Positions 1 through 7,871 of a DNA stretch of 17,642 bases are shown piece after piece (the first letter of the stretch is position 1; the number at the start of each line of letters is the position of its first letter). This DNA is from Candidatus Pelagibacter sp. (GTDB taxonomy: Bacteria > Pseudomonadota > Alphaproteobacteria > Pelagibacterales > Pelagibacteraceae), in assembly GCA_028224115.1 (NCBI GenBank), contig JAOIVP010000014.1, positions 1 to 17,642 of the forward strand, given 5' to 3'. The translations under genes and the position numbers were made by a program. The notes under the pieces were generated by a model. That model made no database searches, had not been told where the DNA came from, and saw nothing but the letters and a program-made list of their open reading frames with translations.

Positions 1-691
1 TGCGATTAATTTTTTTCATATTGTTGATAATGTTAACTCTAGAACAAATAATTATAACTCGATATTTGTAAACAAATTTGATCATTGTGAAAACTATCAA
101 GAGAATTTTAGATGGAGTACTAGAGTAAATTGTTTAAGAGAAAATTCTAATTCAAAATTAGTATATATTTTGGGTAACAGTTATGGCGATCATATTGTTC
201 CTGTTACATCAAAAGCCTTTTTAGACTCTGATCTGTATCTAGCGAGATTTGATAATTGTTATTTGGTAAAATCTTTTAAATGTAACATTGATAAAAAAAA
301 TCAAATTTTTCGTCAATACTCAAAAATTTCAAAAAAATATGATGAAAAAATAGTTATAATTTCTTTATCGGCTAATAATTTTTCAAAGAAAAAAATGTCT
401 CAAATATTAAATAGATTTGAAACACTTAATACACTTGTTATTTTTATATACCCTCACCCATCGGTTAATGAGTACAAAAACAAAAAAGAAATTAATAAGT
501 ATTATTTGATAAAGAAAAATGATTTGAAAATATTTAAAGATTTTGAAAAACTAATATTGCTAGATACTTTTGAAAATATTTGTTTAGGTTGCGATCCTGA
601 TAAATATGCAAAATTATTTATTGATGGTCATCATTTTAGTTTAGATGGCTCATTATCTTTAATAGAATTATTTAGAGGAGTTAATTTTTAA
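1..691 (+). CDS. SGNH-domain acyltransferase, C-terminal part (partial, cut at left edge)
   Basis: The reading frame is open from base 2 to the TAA at 689-691, giving 229 residues with no start codon needed inside the window, so this is the 3' end of a longer gene. The fragment resembles the C-terminal SGNH (GDSL-like esterase) domain found behind the membrane acyltransferase-3 domain in OafA/YrhL-type proteins. The nucleophile block reads GNSYGD (Ser60 of the fragment), following a Cys at about residue 46. The DxxH catalytic pair is Asp208 and His211 near the C-terminus, in DGHHFS. A second Cys pair (CLGC) lies just before it, as is common in this domain. Such enzymes O-acetylate surface polysaccharides at the inner membrane/periplasm. 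The acceptor cannot be told from the sequence. The region looks even more AT-rich than the genes to its right, which would fit the edge of a variable surface-polysaccharide region, but that is inference. Its last 11 bases overlap the end of the opposing mrp gene. Confidence 0.72.
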   Translation, partial: AINFFHIVDNVNSRTNNYNSIFVNKFDHCENYQENFRWSTRVNCLRENSNSKLVYILGNSYGDHIVPVTSKAFLDSDLYLARFDNCYLVKSFKCNIDKKNQIFRQYSKISKKYDEKIVIISLSANNFSKKKMSQILNRFETLNTLVIFIYPHPSVNEYKNKKEINKYYLIKKNDLKIFKDFEKLILLDTFENICLGCDPDKYAKLFIDGHHFSLDGSLSLIELFRGVNF

Positions 692-1511
692 AATAAAGTT
701 CTTTAATTTTACTTGCAAAATCTAAATATATTTTTGAAATTTCATGTCCTGGATTGGCTTCAACAATAGGCTTTCCTTCATCACCACATTTTCCAACCTC
801 AGGATTAATTGGAATCTCGCCTAAAAATTCTTTTTCAAATTCTTCTGCTGTTTTTTTAACACCACCTTCACCAAAAATTTTATATTTCTTGCCATCGTCT
901 CCTGTGAAATAACTCATGTTGTCCACCAGGCCTAAAATTTTAACTCCAAGTTTATCAAACATTTTAATTCCTCTTTTAACATCTAATAAAGCTACTTCTT
1001 GGGGAGTTGAAACTATAATTGCCCCATCCATTTTTATTTCTTGCGAAAAAGTTAGTTGTGTATCTCCAGTTCCAGGAGGCATATCAACGATTATAAAATC
1101 TAAATCTTTCCAATTAACTTTTTGAGTAAAAGTTTTAATTGCACTGGTAACCATAGGACCACGCCAAATCATCGGTGTTTGTTGATCTGCTAAAAAACCA
1201 ATCGACATACATTGAATGTCATACTTAATTATTGGTTCTAGTTTTTGACCATCACTTTTAGGTTTTTCATTTATATCAAACATCTTTGGAACTGATGGAC
1301 CGTAAATATCAGCATCGAGTAGACCAACTTTGCATCCAATTTGTTTTAATGCTAACGCAAGATTGGTTGCAAAAGTAGATTTACCAACTCCACCTTTGGC
1401 ACTCGAAATTGCTATAGTAAACTTAGTACCTAAAATTGGATTTTTAATGAACTTTCTAGGCTCCAGTTTTTTTTTCATTGCGTCACTAAGTTCTGGCTTT
1501 TTATCAGTCAT
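681..1511 (-). CDS. mrp: Mrp/NBP35 (ApbC) family P-loop ATPase, iron-sulfur cluster carrier
   Basis: The 276-residue protein has the deviant Walker A KGGVGKST at residues 39-46, the LLDADIYGPSVPKM block at 64-77 and VDMPPGTGD at 142-150, which together identify the Mrp/NBP35/ApbC group of the ParA/MinD superfamily. Members act in the cytosol in iron-sulfur cluster delivery. Two things differ from E. coli Mrp. The N-terminal MIP18/DUF59-like domain is absent: the P-loop starts near residue 39, and an in-frame stop at 1533-1535 (minus strand) rules out a longer start. The CxxC that follows VDNMSYF in many homologues is replaced by TGDD (203-206). As I recall, alphaproteobacterial Mrp proteins often lack these cysteines, so the protein may be an ATPase of this family without the usual bridging-cluster ligands. 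The ATG at 1511 is preceded by no good Shine-Dalgarno site. The gene is divergent from hflK and convergent with the acyltransferase, overlapping it by 11 bases. Confidence 0.93.
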   Translation of the reverse strand: MTDKKPELSDAMKKKLEPRKFIKNPILGTKFTIAISSAKGGVGKSTFATNLALALKQIGCKVGLLDADIYGPSVPKMFDINEKPKSDGQKLEPIIKYDIQCMSIGFLADQQTPMIWRGPMVTSAIKTFTQKVNWKDLDFIIVDMPPGTGDTQLTFSQEIKMDGAIIVSTPQEVALLDVKRGIKMFDKLGVKILGLVDNMSYFTGDDGKKYKIFGEGGVKKTAEEFEKEFLGEIPINPEVGKCGDEGKPIVEANPGHEISKIYLDFASKIKELYFKN

Positions 1512-1562
1512 TTTTTTATCATTACTTGTTTTTTATAATAAAGACACTATATACTTTGTCGT
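1512..1562. promoter_or_regulatory. Divergent promoter region between mrp and hflK
   Basis: This 51-base gap must hold the promoters of both genes. On the plus strand TTGTTT (1526-1531) and TATACT (1550-1555) are 18 bases apart and would start transcription at about 1561-1563, practically on the hflK ATG at 1563. On the minus strand TATTAT (1540-1535) is a possible -10 for mrp, 23 bases before its ATG, with no clear -35. The two candidate promoters overlap, so the two genes may interfere with each other. The calls rest on consensus matching in a very AT-rich background. Confidence 0.4.
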
Positions 1563-2666
1563 ATGACAGACGATTTTAAAGGTAGAGGCGGAAGTCCATG
1601 GGGAACACCTCCAGGAGGAGGTGGTAATGGCTCAGGTAGAGGCCCAACACCACCAGACATAGATGCAATTATTAAAGACATCCAAAACAAAATTAATAAA
1701 TTTTTACCTGGTGGAAGTAAATCAGGTGGAAAACCAATTGGTCTAATCTTAATTATTTTACTTTTTGTATGGCTTGCAAGTGGACTTTATAGAGTGGGAC
1801 CTGACGAACAAGGTGTTGTCCTTAGATTTGGTAAATTTATAAAAACTACTCAACCAGGATTACACTACCATATTCCAGTTCCAATAGAGTCAGTTCAGAC
1901 ACCAAAAGTTACAAAAGTAAATAGAATTGATATTGGATTTAGATCAGAAAGAGATAGTGGTTTTTCACAAGGTGGCGGAGTGGCCGATGTTCCTCAAGAA
2001 AGTTTAATGTTAACGGGAGATGAAAATATTGTAAACATAGACTTTTCAGTATTTTGGGTAATTAAAGATGCTGGTAAGTTTTTATTTGAAATTCAAGACC
2101 CAGAGGGAACTGTAAAAGCTGCAGCTGAGACTGCAATGAGAGAAGTTATTGCTAAAAGTGACATTCAACCAATTTTAACTGAAGGAAGAGCTAAAATTGA
2201 AATTGAAACACAAGAAATTATTCAATCCATTTTGGATGAGTATCAAAGTGGTATTCAAGTTACACAAGTACAAACTCAAAAAGCTGATCCACCTGATCAA
2301 GTAATTGATGCGTTTAGAGATGTTCAAGCTGCAAGAGCCGATATGGAAAGATCTAAAAATGAAGCTGAAGCTTACGCAAACGATGTTATACCAAGAGCAA
2401 GAGGGGAAGCAGCAAAAATTATGCAAGCAGCAGAAGCATATAAACAAAAAGTAGTTGCTGCATCAGAAGGTGAGGCAAGTAGATTTGTGTCAATCTTCAA
2501 TGAATATGATAAAGCAAAAGAAGTAACACAAGAAAGAATGTATCTTGAGACTATGGAAAAAGTTTTAGCTGATATTGAAAAAGTAATTATTGAAAAAGGT
2601 GCTGGTTCTGGTGTGGTGCCATACCTGCCGCTTCCTGAATTAGGAAAAAAGAAAGTGAGTAATTAA
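1563..2666 (+). CDS. hflK: HflK, SPFH/band-7 membrane protein of the FtsH-modulating HflKC complex
   Basis: The 367-residue protein begins with a Gly/Pro-rich disordered cytoplasmic tail (about residues 7-32), followed by one membrane helix (about 58-76). An SPFH/band-7 domain opens with VGPDEQGVVLRFGKF at 78-92. A long charged, Ala/Glu/Lys-rich helix follows, including the ERSKNEAEAYANDVIPRARGEA stretch typical of HflK. HflK and HflC form a large ring on the periplasmic face of the inner membrane that encloses and regulates the FtsH protease; this is known for the family, not seen here. The protein is somewhat shorter than E. coli HflK. The stop is followed at once by the hflC ATG with no intervening base, so the two are surely co-transcribed. 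The ATG at 1563 has no Shine-Dalgarno site, and a candidate -10 ends only 7 bases upstream. Confidence 0.95.
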   Translation: MTDDFKGRGGSPWGTPPGGGGNGSGRGPTPPDIDAIIKDIQNKINKFLPGGSKSGGKPIGLILIILLFVWLASGLYRVGPDEQGVVLRFGKFIKTTQPGLHYHIPVPIESVQTPKVTKVNRIDIGFRSERDSGFSQGGGVADVPQESLMLTGDENIVNIDFSVFWVIKDAGKFLFEIQDPEGTVKAAAETAMREVIAKSDIQPILTEGRAKIEIETQEIIQSILDEYQSGIQVTQVQTQKADPPDQVIDAFRDVQAARADMERSKNEAEAYANDVIPRARGEAAKIMQAAEAYKQKVVAASEGEASRFVSIFNEYDKAKEVTQERMYLETMEKVLADIEKVIIEKGAGSGVVPYLPLPELGKKKVSN

Positions 2667-3536
2667 ATGAAAGCACAAAAAATTTTATTACCAATAATTG
2701 CTATAATTGGGGCTCTAGTTTTCTTTTCTGTATTTATTATTAAAGAAGTTAACCAAGCAATCGTTTTACAATTTGGTGATCCAAAAAGAATTATAGTAGA
2801 ACCAGGTTTAAACTTTAAGATCCCATTTATTCAAAACGTAGTTTATCTAGATAAAAGAATATTAAATTTAGATACTCCACCAGCAGAAGTTATTGCATCA
2901 GATCAAAAAAGATTGATTGTAGATGCTTTTGCAAGATTTAAAATTGTAGACCCTTTAAAGTTCTATATCTCAGTTGGAAATGAAAGAGTTGCGAGATCAA
3001 GACTTGCAACAATTATTAATTCAAGAATTAGAAATGTTTTAGGACAACAAGAATTACAAACATTGTTATCTAAAGATAGATCAAAACAAATGTCTTTAAT
3101 TCAAGTAGGAGTTAATACAGAGGCTCAAAAATTTGGAATTGAAATTGTAGATGTAAGAATTAAAAGAGCAGACCTTCCACAAGCAAACAGTGAAGCAATT
3201 TATAGAAGAATGCAAACTGAAAGAGAAAGAGAAGCTAAGGAATTTAGAGCAAGAGGTGCGGAAATGGCAGTTACCATTACGTCAACTGCGGATAAAGAAG
3301 TTTCAGTAATCTTAGCAAATGCGAATAAAGACTCTGAGATTATGAAGGGTGAAGGTGATGGTGAAAGAAATAGAATATTTGCAGAAGCCTTTGGAAGAGA
3401 CCCTGAATTTTTTGCATTTTACAGATCAATGAAAGCATACGAAACAGCTTTAATTGGTGGAGATACATCTTTGATTTTATCTCCTGATAGTGAATTTTTT
3501 AAATTTTTTGGAAATATAAAACCTAAATCTCAATAA
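2667..3536 (+). CDS. hflC: HflC, partner SPFH/band-7 protein of the HflKC complex
   Basis: The 289-residue protein has an N-terminal membrane helix (about residues 5-26) right after a short MKAQK head. An SPFH/band-7 domain starts at VNQAIVLQFGDPKRIIVEPGL and contains the conserved KIPFIQNV. The C-terminal half is a long helix with MQTEREREAKEFRARGAE, the segment that distinguishes HflC, and the sequence ends with a region containing DPEFFAFYRSMKAYE, also typical. It works with HflK around FtsH in inner-membrane protein quality control. The start follows the hflK stop directly, which suggests translational coupling; only a weak GTGAG-like sequence precedes it. Nine bases separate it from the small DUF2065 gene. 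Slightly shorter than the E. coli protein, with no sign of damage. Confidence 0.95.
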   Translation: MKAQKILLPIIAIIGALVFFSVFIIKEVNQAIVLQFGDPKRIIVEPGLNFKIPFIQNVVYLDKRILNLDTPPAEVIASDQKRLIVDAFARFKIVDPLKFYISVGNERVARSRLATIINSRIRNVLGQQELQTLLSKDRSKQMSLIQVGVNTEAQKFGIEIVDVRIKRADLPQANSEAIYRRMQTEREREAKEFRARGAEMAVTITSTADKEVSVILANANKDSEIMKGEGDGERNRIFAEAFGRDPEFFAFYRSMKAYETALIGGDTSLILSPDSEFFKFFGNIKPKSQ

Positions 3537-3545
3537 TAGTTAAAT

Positions 3546-3731
3546 ATGAAAGAATTGATCATTGCTTTTGGTCTATTTCTTTTTATTGAGGGAATTTTAT
3601 ATGCCATATTTCCATCAAAAATGAAAAGTATGTTAAAGAAGTTAGAACTTGTAAATGATAGTCAATTGAGAACTGGTGGGCTAATTTTTGCAATTATAGG
3701 ATTTATAATTATTTATTATATTAAAAGTTAG
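3546..3731 (+). CDS. Small DUF2065 (YjeT-like) inner-membrane protein
   Basis: The 61-residue protein has two hydrophobic segments (about residues 2-22 and 43-60) joined by a basic, polar loop containing FPSKMKSMLKKL and LRTGGL. The size, the two-helix layout and the RxxGL motif before the second helix match the DUF2065 family (E. coli YjeT). That family commonly lies directly downstream of hflC, as it does here. Its biochemical role is not known to me; the position suggests an accessory role in membrane proteostasis, which is inference. It is embedded in the operon: 9 bases after hflC and 1 base before the protease gene. No Shine-Dalgarno site is visible, so translation probably relies on coupling. 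Confidence 0.85.
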   Translation: MKELIIAFGLFLFIEGILYAIFPSKMKSMLKKLELVNDSQLRTGGLIFAIIGFIIIYYIKS

Positions 3732-3732
3732 T

Positions 3733-5142
3733 ATGAAAAAAATTAAGCTTACAATTTTAACATTTATTTTAGCATTTAGTTTTTCAATACAATCAAATTC
3801 AAAAACTGTACCAGCATCATTTGCGGATCTTGCAGAAAGATTAATGCCATCGGTAGTTAATATTTCTACTACGCAAACGGTAACTACCACATCAAATACA
3901 TTTCCATTTCAATTTCCTCCAGGATCACCATTTGAAGATATGTTTAAAGAATTTGGAACTCCTCAAGAAAGAAAATCCTCAGCACTTGGATCTGGTTTCA
4001 TAATTGATGCAAAAGGGATAGTGGTTACGAATAATCACGTTATTCAAGATGCAGAAGATATAATTGTTAGAGTAAATGGCAATGAAGAATATAAAGCAAA
4101 AGTTATTGGTGCTGATCCTTTATCAGATATAGCGGTGCTCCAATTAGAAGCAAAAGAAAAATTTATTCCAGTTTCTTTTGGTGACTCTGATAAAGCTAGA
4201 ATTGGAGACTGGGTGATAGCTATTGGAAATCCTTTTGGATTAGGAGGAACGGTAACTTCAGGAATTATTTCAGCAAGAAATAGATCAATTGGACTATCAA
4301 GATATGAGGATTATATTCAAACAGATGCATCGATAAATTCAGGAAATTCAGGAGGTCCATTGTTTGATATGGACGGTAATGTTATTGGAATTAATACAGC
4401 AATCCTTGGAAGAAATGGATCAATTGGTATTGGTTTTTCAATTCCGTCAAACAGCGCAAAGATTGTCATAGACCAGCTAATAGAATTTGGTGAAACAAAA
4501 AGAGGTTGGCTCGGGGTCAGAATTCAAGACGTAACCCAAGAAATTGCTGATGTTGAAAAATTAGATGAACCAAGAGGAGCTTTAGTTGCAAGTGTTGCAG
4601 AAAATAGTCCGTCAGACAAAGGGGGGATTAAAGCAGGTGATATTATTCTTGAATTTAATGGAGTTAGAATAAATCAAATGAAAGAGCTACCAGCGATTGT
4701 TGCAAAAACAAAAGTTGGATCGACAGTTAAAGTTAAAATTTGGAGAAATAAAAAAGAAATAACAAAAAATATTCTTTTAGGAAGATTAGAAACTTCAGAA
4801 GATTTTAAGATAAGTGAAAAAAAATCACAACCTCCTACAGATATAATTATTGAGGATTTAAAAATTACGGTTAGAAAATTAACAAAAGAAGAAATTAAAA
4901 CCAGAAAATTACCAAATCAAATCTCAGGATTAGTTGTTACACAAATAGGGAATACAAGCCCATTACTTAAATCAGTAGAGGTTAACAGTATTATAATTGA
5001 AGCACAAAAAACAAAAATTAAGAATGCAAAAGATTTAGAAAAAATTGTTAAAGATGTTTTGGAATCTAATCAAAAAACAATTTTACTAGCAATATATAAT
5101 AATCAAAATCAAAGAAGATATATTGGTGTTAAGCTAGACTAA
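3733..5142 (+). CDS. degP: Periplasmic serine endoprotease of the Do/DegP-HtrA family
   Basis: The 469-residue protein carries a signal peptide (basic MKKIK head, hydrophobic core to about residue 20, probable cleavage near 22-28). A trypsin-like domain follows with all three catalytic residues: His102 in TNNHVI, Asp132 in LSDIAV and Ser206 in GNSGGP. Two PDZ domains come next, at about 256-345 and 375-467; the first opens with RGWLGVRIQDV. The FPFQFPPGSPFEDMFKEFG stretch before the protease domain is typical of the DegP/MucD group. In the periplasm such proteins degrade or hold misfolded envelope proteins. A gene of this type next to hflKC and DUF2065 is, as I recall, the usual alphaproteobacterial arrangement. 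DegP, DegQ and MucD cannot be separated from sequence alone, so the symbol is a family label. The ATG lies one base after the preceding stop, without a Shine-Dalgarno site. Confidence 0.93.
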   Translation: MKKIKLTILTFILAFSFSIQSNSKTVPASFADLAERLMPSVVNISTTQTVTTTSNTFPFQFPPGSPFEDMFKEFGTPQERKSSALGSGFIIDAKGIVVTNNHVIQDAEDIIVRVNGNEEYKAKVIGADPLSDIAVLQLEAKEKFIPVSFGDSDKARIGDWVIAIGNPFGLGGTVTSGIISARNRSIGLSRYEDYIQTDASINSGNSGGPLFDMDGNVIGINTAILGRNGSIGIGFSIPSNSAKIVIDQLIEFGETKRGWLGVRIQDVTQEIADVEKLDEPRGALVASVAENSPSDKGGIKAGDIILEFNGVRINQMKELPAIVAKTKVGSTVKVKIWRNKKEITKNILLGRLETSEDFKISEKKSQPPTDIIIEDLKITVRKLTKEEIKTRKLPNQISGLVVTQIGNTSPLLKSVEVNSIIIEAQKTKIKNAKDLEKIVKDVLESNQKTILLAIYNNQNQRRYIGVKLD

Positions 5143-5144
5143 TC

Positions 5145-6056
5145 ATGGATTTTAAATCCAAGATTATATTAATTTCTGGACCAACAGCTTCAGGAAAATC
5201 TAATTTTTCAATTAAGCTTGCTAAAAAAATTAATGGCGAAATTATCAATGCAGATAGTATGCAAGTTTATAAAGAATTAAAAATTTTATCAGCTCGCCCA
5301 AACCTTAAAGATTATCAAAGAATAAAACATCACTTATATGGCTTTCATAGTGTGAAAAATAATTTTTCAACTGGAGATTGGCTGAAGCATGCAATTAAAA
5401 AAATTAAGGAAATAAGAAAAAGAAAAAAAATACCAATTTTTGTAGGAGGAACAGGATTGTATTTTAAAGCCTTAACCGATGGATTAGTAAGTATTCCCAA
5501 AATTCCAATTAGATTTAGAAATGAAATAAGAATATTACATAAAAGTTTAGGTCAAAAAAAATTTTATCAAAAACTTATTAAGCTTGATCCAAATTCTAAA
5601 GAAAAAATTAACCCAACTGACACCCAAAGGTCAATTAGAGCTTATGAAGTTAAACAATTTACTAAAAAGTCACTTCATGATTGGTTTCAAAATACTGAAT
5701 CATATTTTGAAAAAGACGATTTTTTTAAAATCTATATTGATTATCCGCGTGAAGAGTTAATCCAAAGAATTAGTAAAAGAGTTAAGCAAATGATTAAGAT
5801 GGGTGCAATTAATGAAGTAAAAAGATTTCTCAAATTAAGAGTTAAAAAAGATAAGAGCGTCAATAAAGCTATTGGTGTCCAGGAGATAAAAGAATATCTG
5901 GAAAAAAGAATAGATCTGACTGATGTTGTTGAAAAAATATCAATAAAGACTAGACAATATGCAAAAAGACAGAACACTTGGGCCAGGGGTAACATGATTA
6001 GTTGGTTTAAATTGCCACCACTAGAGTTAAAAAAATTTTTAAAAAAAATTAAATAA
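5145..6056 (+). CDS. miaA: tRNA dimethylallyltransferase (tRNA A37 isopentenyltransferase)
   Basis: The 303-residue protein opens with the P-loop GPTASGKS at 12-19, then NADSMQVYKEL (36-45) with the catalytic Asp37, GGTGLYFKAL at 101-110, and near the C-terminus the tRNA-binding RQYAKRQNTW. These are the hallmarks of MiaA, which transfers dimethylallyl from DMAPP to N6 of adenine 37 in tRNAs that read UNN codons. The length is close to that of E. coli MiaA. The ATG at 5145 follows the protease stop with 2 bases between and has no Shine-Dalgarno site, so it is probably read from the hflK transcript. The usual gammaproteobacterial neighbour hfq is absent, and ilvI follows 48 bases downstream. 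The C-terminus is very Lys-rich, in keeping with the base composition of the window. Confidence 0.95.
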   Translation: MDFKSKIILISGPTASGKSNFSIKLAKKINGEIINADSMQVYKELKILSARPNLKDYQRIKHHLYGFHSVKNNFSTGDWLKHAIKKIKEIRKRKKIPIFVGGTGLYFKALTDGLVSIPKIPIRFRNEIRILHKSLGQKKFYQKLIKLDPNSKEKINPTDTQRSIRAYEVKQFTKKSLHDWFQNTESYFEKDDFFKIYIDYPREELIQRISKRVKQMIKMGAINEVKRFLKLRVKKDKSVNKAIGVQEIKEYLEKRIDLTDVVEKISIKTRQYAKRQNTWARGNMISWFKLPPLELKKFLKKIK

Positions 6057-6069
6057 TTCATTCTAAAAC

Positions 6070-6099
6070 TTGACCAATCAGTACAACTTCAGCTAGATT
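6070..6099 (+). promoter_or_regulatory. Possible ilvI promoter in the miaA-ilvI gap
   Basis: The 48-base gap after miaA is the longest in the 1563-9462 series. It holds TTGACC (6070-6075) and TAGATT (6094-6099) 18 bases apart, matching the -35 well and the -10 in four of six positions. The -10 ends 5 bases before the ilvI ATG at 6105, so transcription would start on or beside the start codon and give a leaderless message. No Shine-Dalgarno sequence, attenuator hairpin or leader peptide rich in branched-chain codons is visible. Confidence 0.35.
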
Positions 6100-6104
6100 G
6101 CGAA

Positions 6105-7871
6105 ATGCCAAAATTATATACTGGAGCAGAAATTGTATTTAAGTGTCTTGAAGAAAAAAAGGTAAATCATATTTTTGGTTATCCAGGAGGAGCAGTTCTT
6201 CCAATTTATGATGAATTAAAAAATCACACTTCAATTAAACATATTTTAGTACGACATGAACAAGGAGCAGGTCATGCAGCAGAGGGCTATGCAAGATCAT
6301 CTGGTAAGCCTGGAGTTGTATTAGTGACCTCGGGTCCAGGCGCAACAAATGTTGTTACTGCTTTAACAGATGCATACATGGACTCGGTTCCATTAGTTTG
6401 TATCTCAGGACAGGTTCCAACTCATTTAATTGGAACAGATGCTTTTCAGGAATGTGATACAACTGGGATCACTAGACCGTGCACAAAACATAATTGGTTA
6501 GTAAAAGATATTAAAGACCTTCAAAGAATAATGCATGAAGCATTTGAAGTTGCAACCACTGGAAGACCTGGACCTGTATTAGTTGATATTCCAAAAGATA
6601 TTCAATTTGCAAAAACACAATATGCATCTCTTAAAAAAGAAAAAAAAATAGAAATAAAAAACAAAAATAGATTCACTCAAAAAGAAATTGATCAATTGAT
6701 TGTGTTAATGAGCAAAGCTTCAAAACCAATCTTTTATACTGGTGGTGGTGTTGTAAATTCAGGACCAAAAGCAAGTGAACTTTTAAGAGAATTGGTTGCA
6801 TTAACTGGTTTTCCGATTACCTCAACTCTTCAAGGTCTTGGCTCGTATCCTGGTGATGATAATCAATTTTTAGGAATGCTAGGTATGCATGGAACATATG
6901 AGGCTAACAACGCAATGCATGATTGTGATTTACTAATCAATATTGGTGCAAGATTTGATGATCGTATAACTGGAAAAATCGATGAGTTTTCTCCTAAGTC
7001 AAAAAAAGTACATATTGATATAGACCCGTCATCAATTAATAAAATTATCAAGGTAGATTTAGCAGTTGTTGGAGACGTAGCTGATGTTATTAAGTCAACA
7101 ACCAAAACATTAAAGAAGAAAAATTTAAATTTAGAAAAATCAAATAAACAAAAAATTTCAAAATGGTGGCAACAAATTCAAAAGTGGAGAACCAAACAAT
7201 CTCTAAACTTTATTAATAGCGATAAAATAATTAAACCACAACATGCCGTGCAAAGACTTTATGAATTAACAAAAAATCAAGATACCTTTATTACGACAGA
7301 GGTTGGTCAACACCAAATGTGGGCCGCACAACACTATAAATTCAATAAACCCAATAGATGGATGACTTCAGGAGGTTTAGGTACCATGGGATATGGGTTA
7401 CCAGCTGCAATAGGTGTTCAGGTAGCAAATCCTACAAAATTGGTAGTTGACGTCGCTGGTGAAGCATCAATTTTGATGACTATGCAAGAAATATCAACTG
7501 CGATTCAATACAATTTGCCAATTAAAATTTTCATTTTAAATAATCAATATATGGGAATGGTTAGACAGTGGCAGGAGCTACTTCATGAAAAAAATTATTC
7601 TGAGAGTTATTCAGAGGCTTTACCTGATTTTGTAAAATTAGCTGAGGCATATGGATGTGTTGGTATTAGAGCCGAACATCCTGATGAATTAGATGGAAAA
7701 ATTGAAGAAATGATTAATGTTGATAAGCCAGTTATTTTTGATTGTCATGTCGATCAAGCAGAGAACTGTTTTCCAATGATTCCTTCAGGAAAGCCTCATA
7801 ATCAAATGTTATTAGGTCCAAAAGACCAAGAAGAAAATAAAATTACGGGTAAGGGAAAAGCGTTAGTCTAA
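6105..7871 (+). CDS. ilvI: Acetolactate synthase, catalytic large subunit
   Basis: The 588-residue protein condenses two pyruvates, or pyruvate with 2-oxobutyrate, to start valine/leucine and isoleucine synthesis. The three domains of this thiamine-diphosphate family are present. The N-terminal domain has FGYPGGAVLPIYD (24-36) and the catalytic Glu52 in RHEQGAGHAAEGYAR, then TSGPGATN. A central domain starts near residue 200. The C-terminal cofactor-binding domain ends with NNQYMGMVRQWQ (479-490). The usual GDG at the start of the metal/cofactor motif reads GEA (452-454), followed 25 residues later by Asn479-Asn480, so the metal-binding Asp is replaced by Glu453. Everything else looks functional. 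The next base after the stop begins ilvH, implying coupled production of the two subunits. The ATG at 6105 has no Shine-Dalgarno site. Whether the gene should be called ilvB, ilvG or ilvI is a matter of convention; pairing with an ilvH-like subunit favours ilvI. Confidence 0.95.
   Translation: MPKLYTGAEIVFKCLEEKKVNHIFGYPGGAVLPIYDELKNHTSIKHILVRHEQGAGHAAEGYARSSGKPGVVLVTSGPGATNVVTALTDAYMDSVPLVCISGQVPTHLIGTDAFQECDTTGITRPCTKHNWLVKDIKDLQRIMHEAFEVATTGRPGPVLVDIPKDIQFAKTQYASLKKEKKIEIKNKNRFTQKEIDQLIVLMSKASKPIFYTGGGVVNSGPKASELLRELVALTGFPITSTLQGLGSYPGDDNQFLGMLGMHGTYEANNAMHDCDLLINIGARFDDRITGKIDEFSPKSKKVHIDIDPSSINKIIKVDLAVVGDVADVIKSTTKTLKKKNLNLEKSNKQKISKWWQQIQKWRTKQSLNFINSDKIIKPQHAVQRLYELTKNQDTFITTEVGQHQMWAAQHYKFNKPNRWMTSGGLGTMGYGLPAAIGVQVANPTKLVVDVAGEASILMTMQEISTAIQYNLPIKIFILNNQYMGMVRQWQELLHEKNYSESYSEALPDFVKLAEAYGCVGIRAEHPDELDGKIEEMINVDKPVIFDCHVDQAENCFPMIPSGKPHNQMLLGPKDQEENKITGKGKALV

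Noticed and set aside
170..691. Start of the acyltransferase-type gene at TTG 170
   Set aside because: The frame is open to the left edge, and the TTG codes for the residue just before the conserved GNS motif, so it is internal to the domain.
1512..1523. Short upstream reading frame (MIKK, stop overlapping the mrp ATG) on the minus strand
   Set aside because: Four codons made almost entirely of A are expected by chance here, there is no ribosome site in front, and nothing points to a regulatory role.
5741..6061. Antisense open frames within miaA and several other genes (for example 2175-2447, 12737-13045, 16443-16640)
   Set aside because: They lie wholly opposite well-supported genes, have no recognisable motifs or ribosome sites, and are explained by the low stop frequency opposite biased codons.
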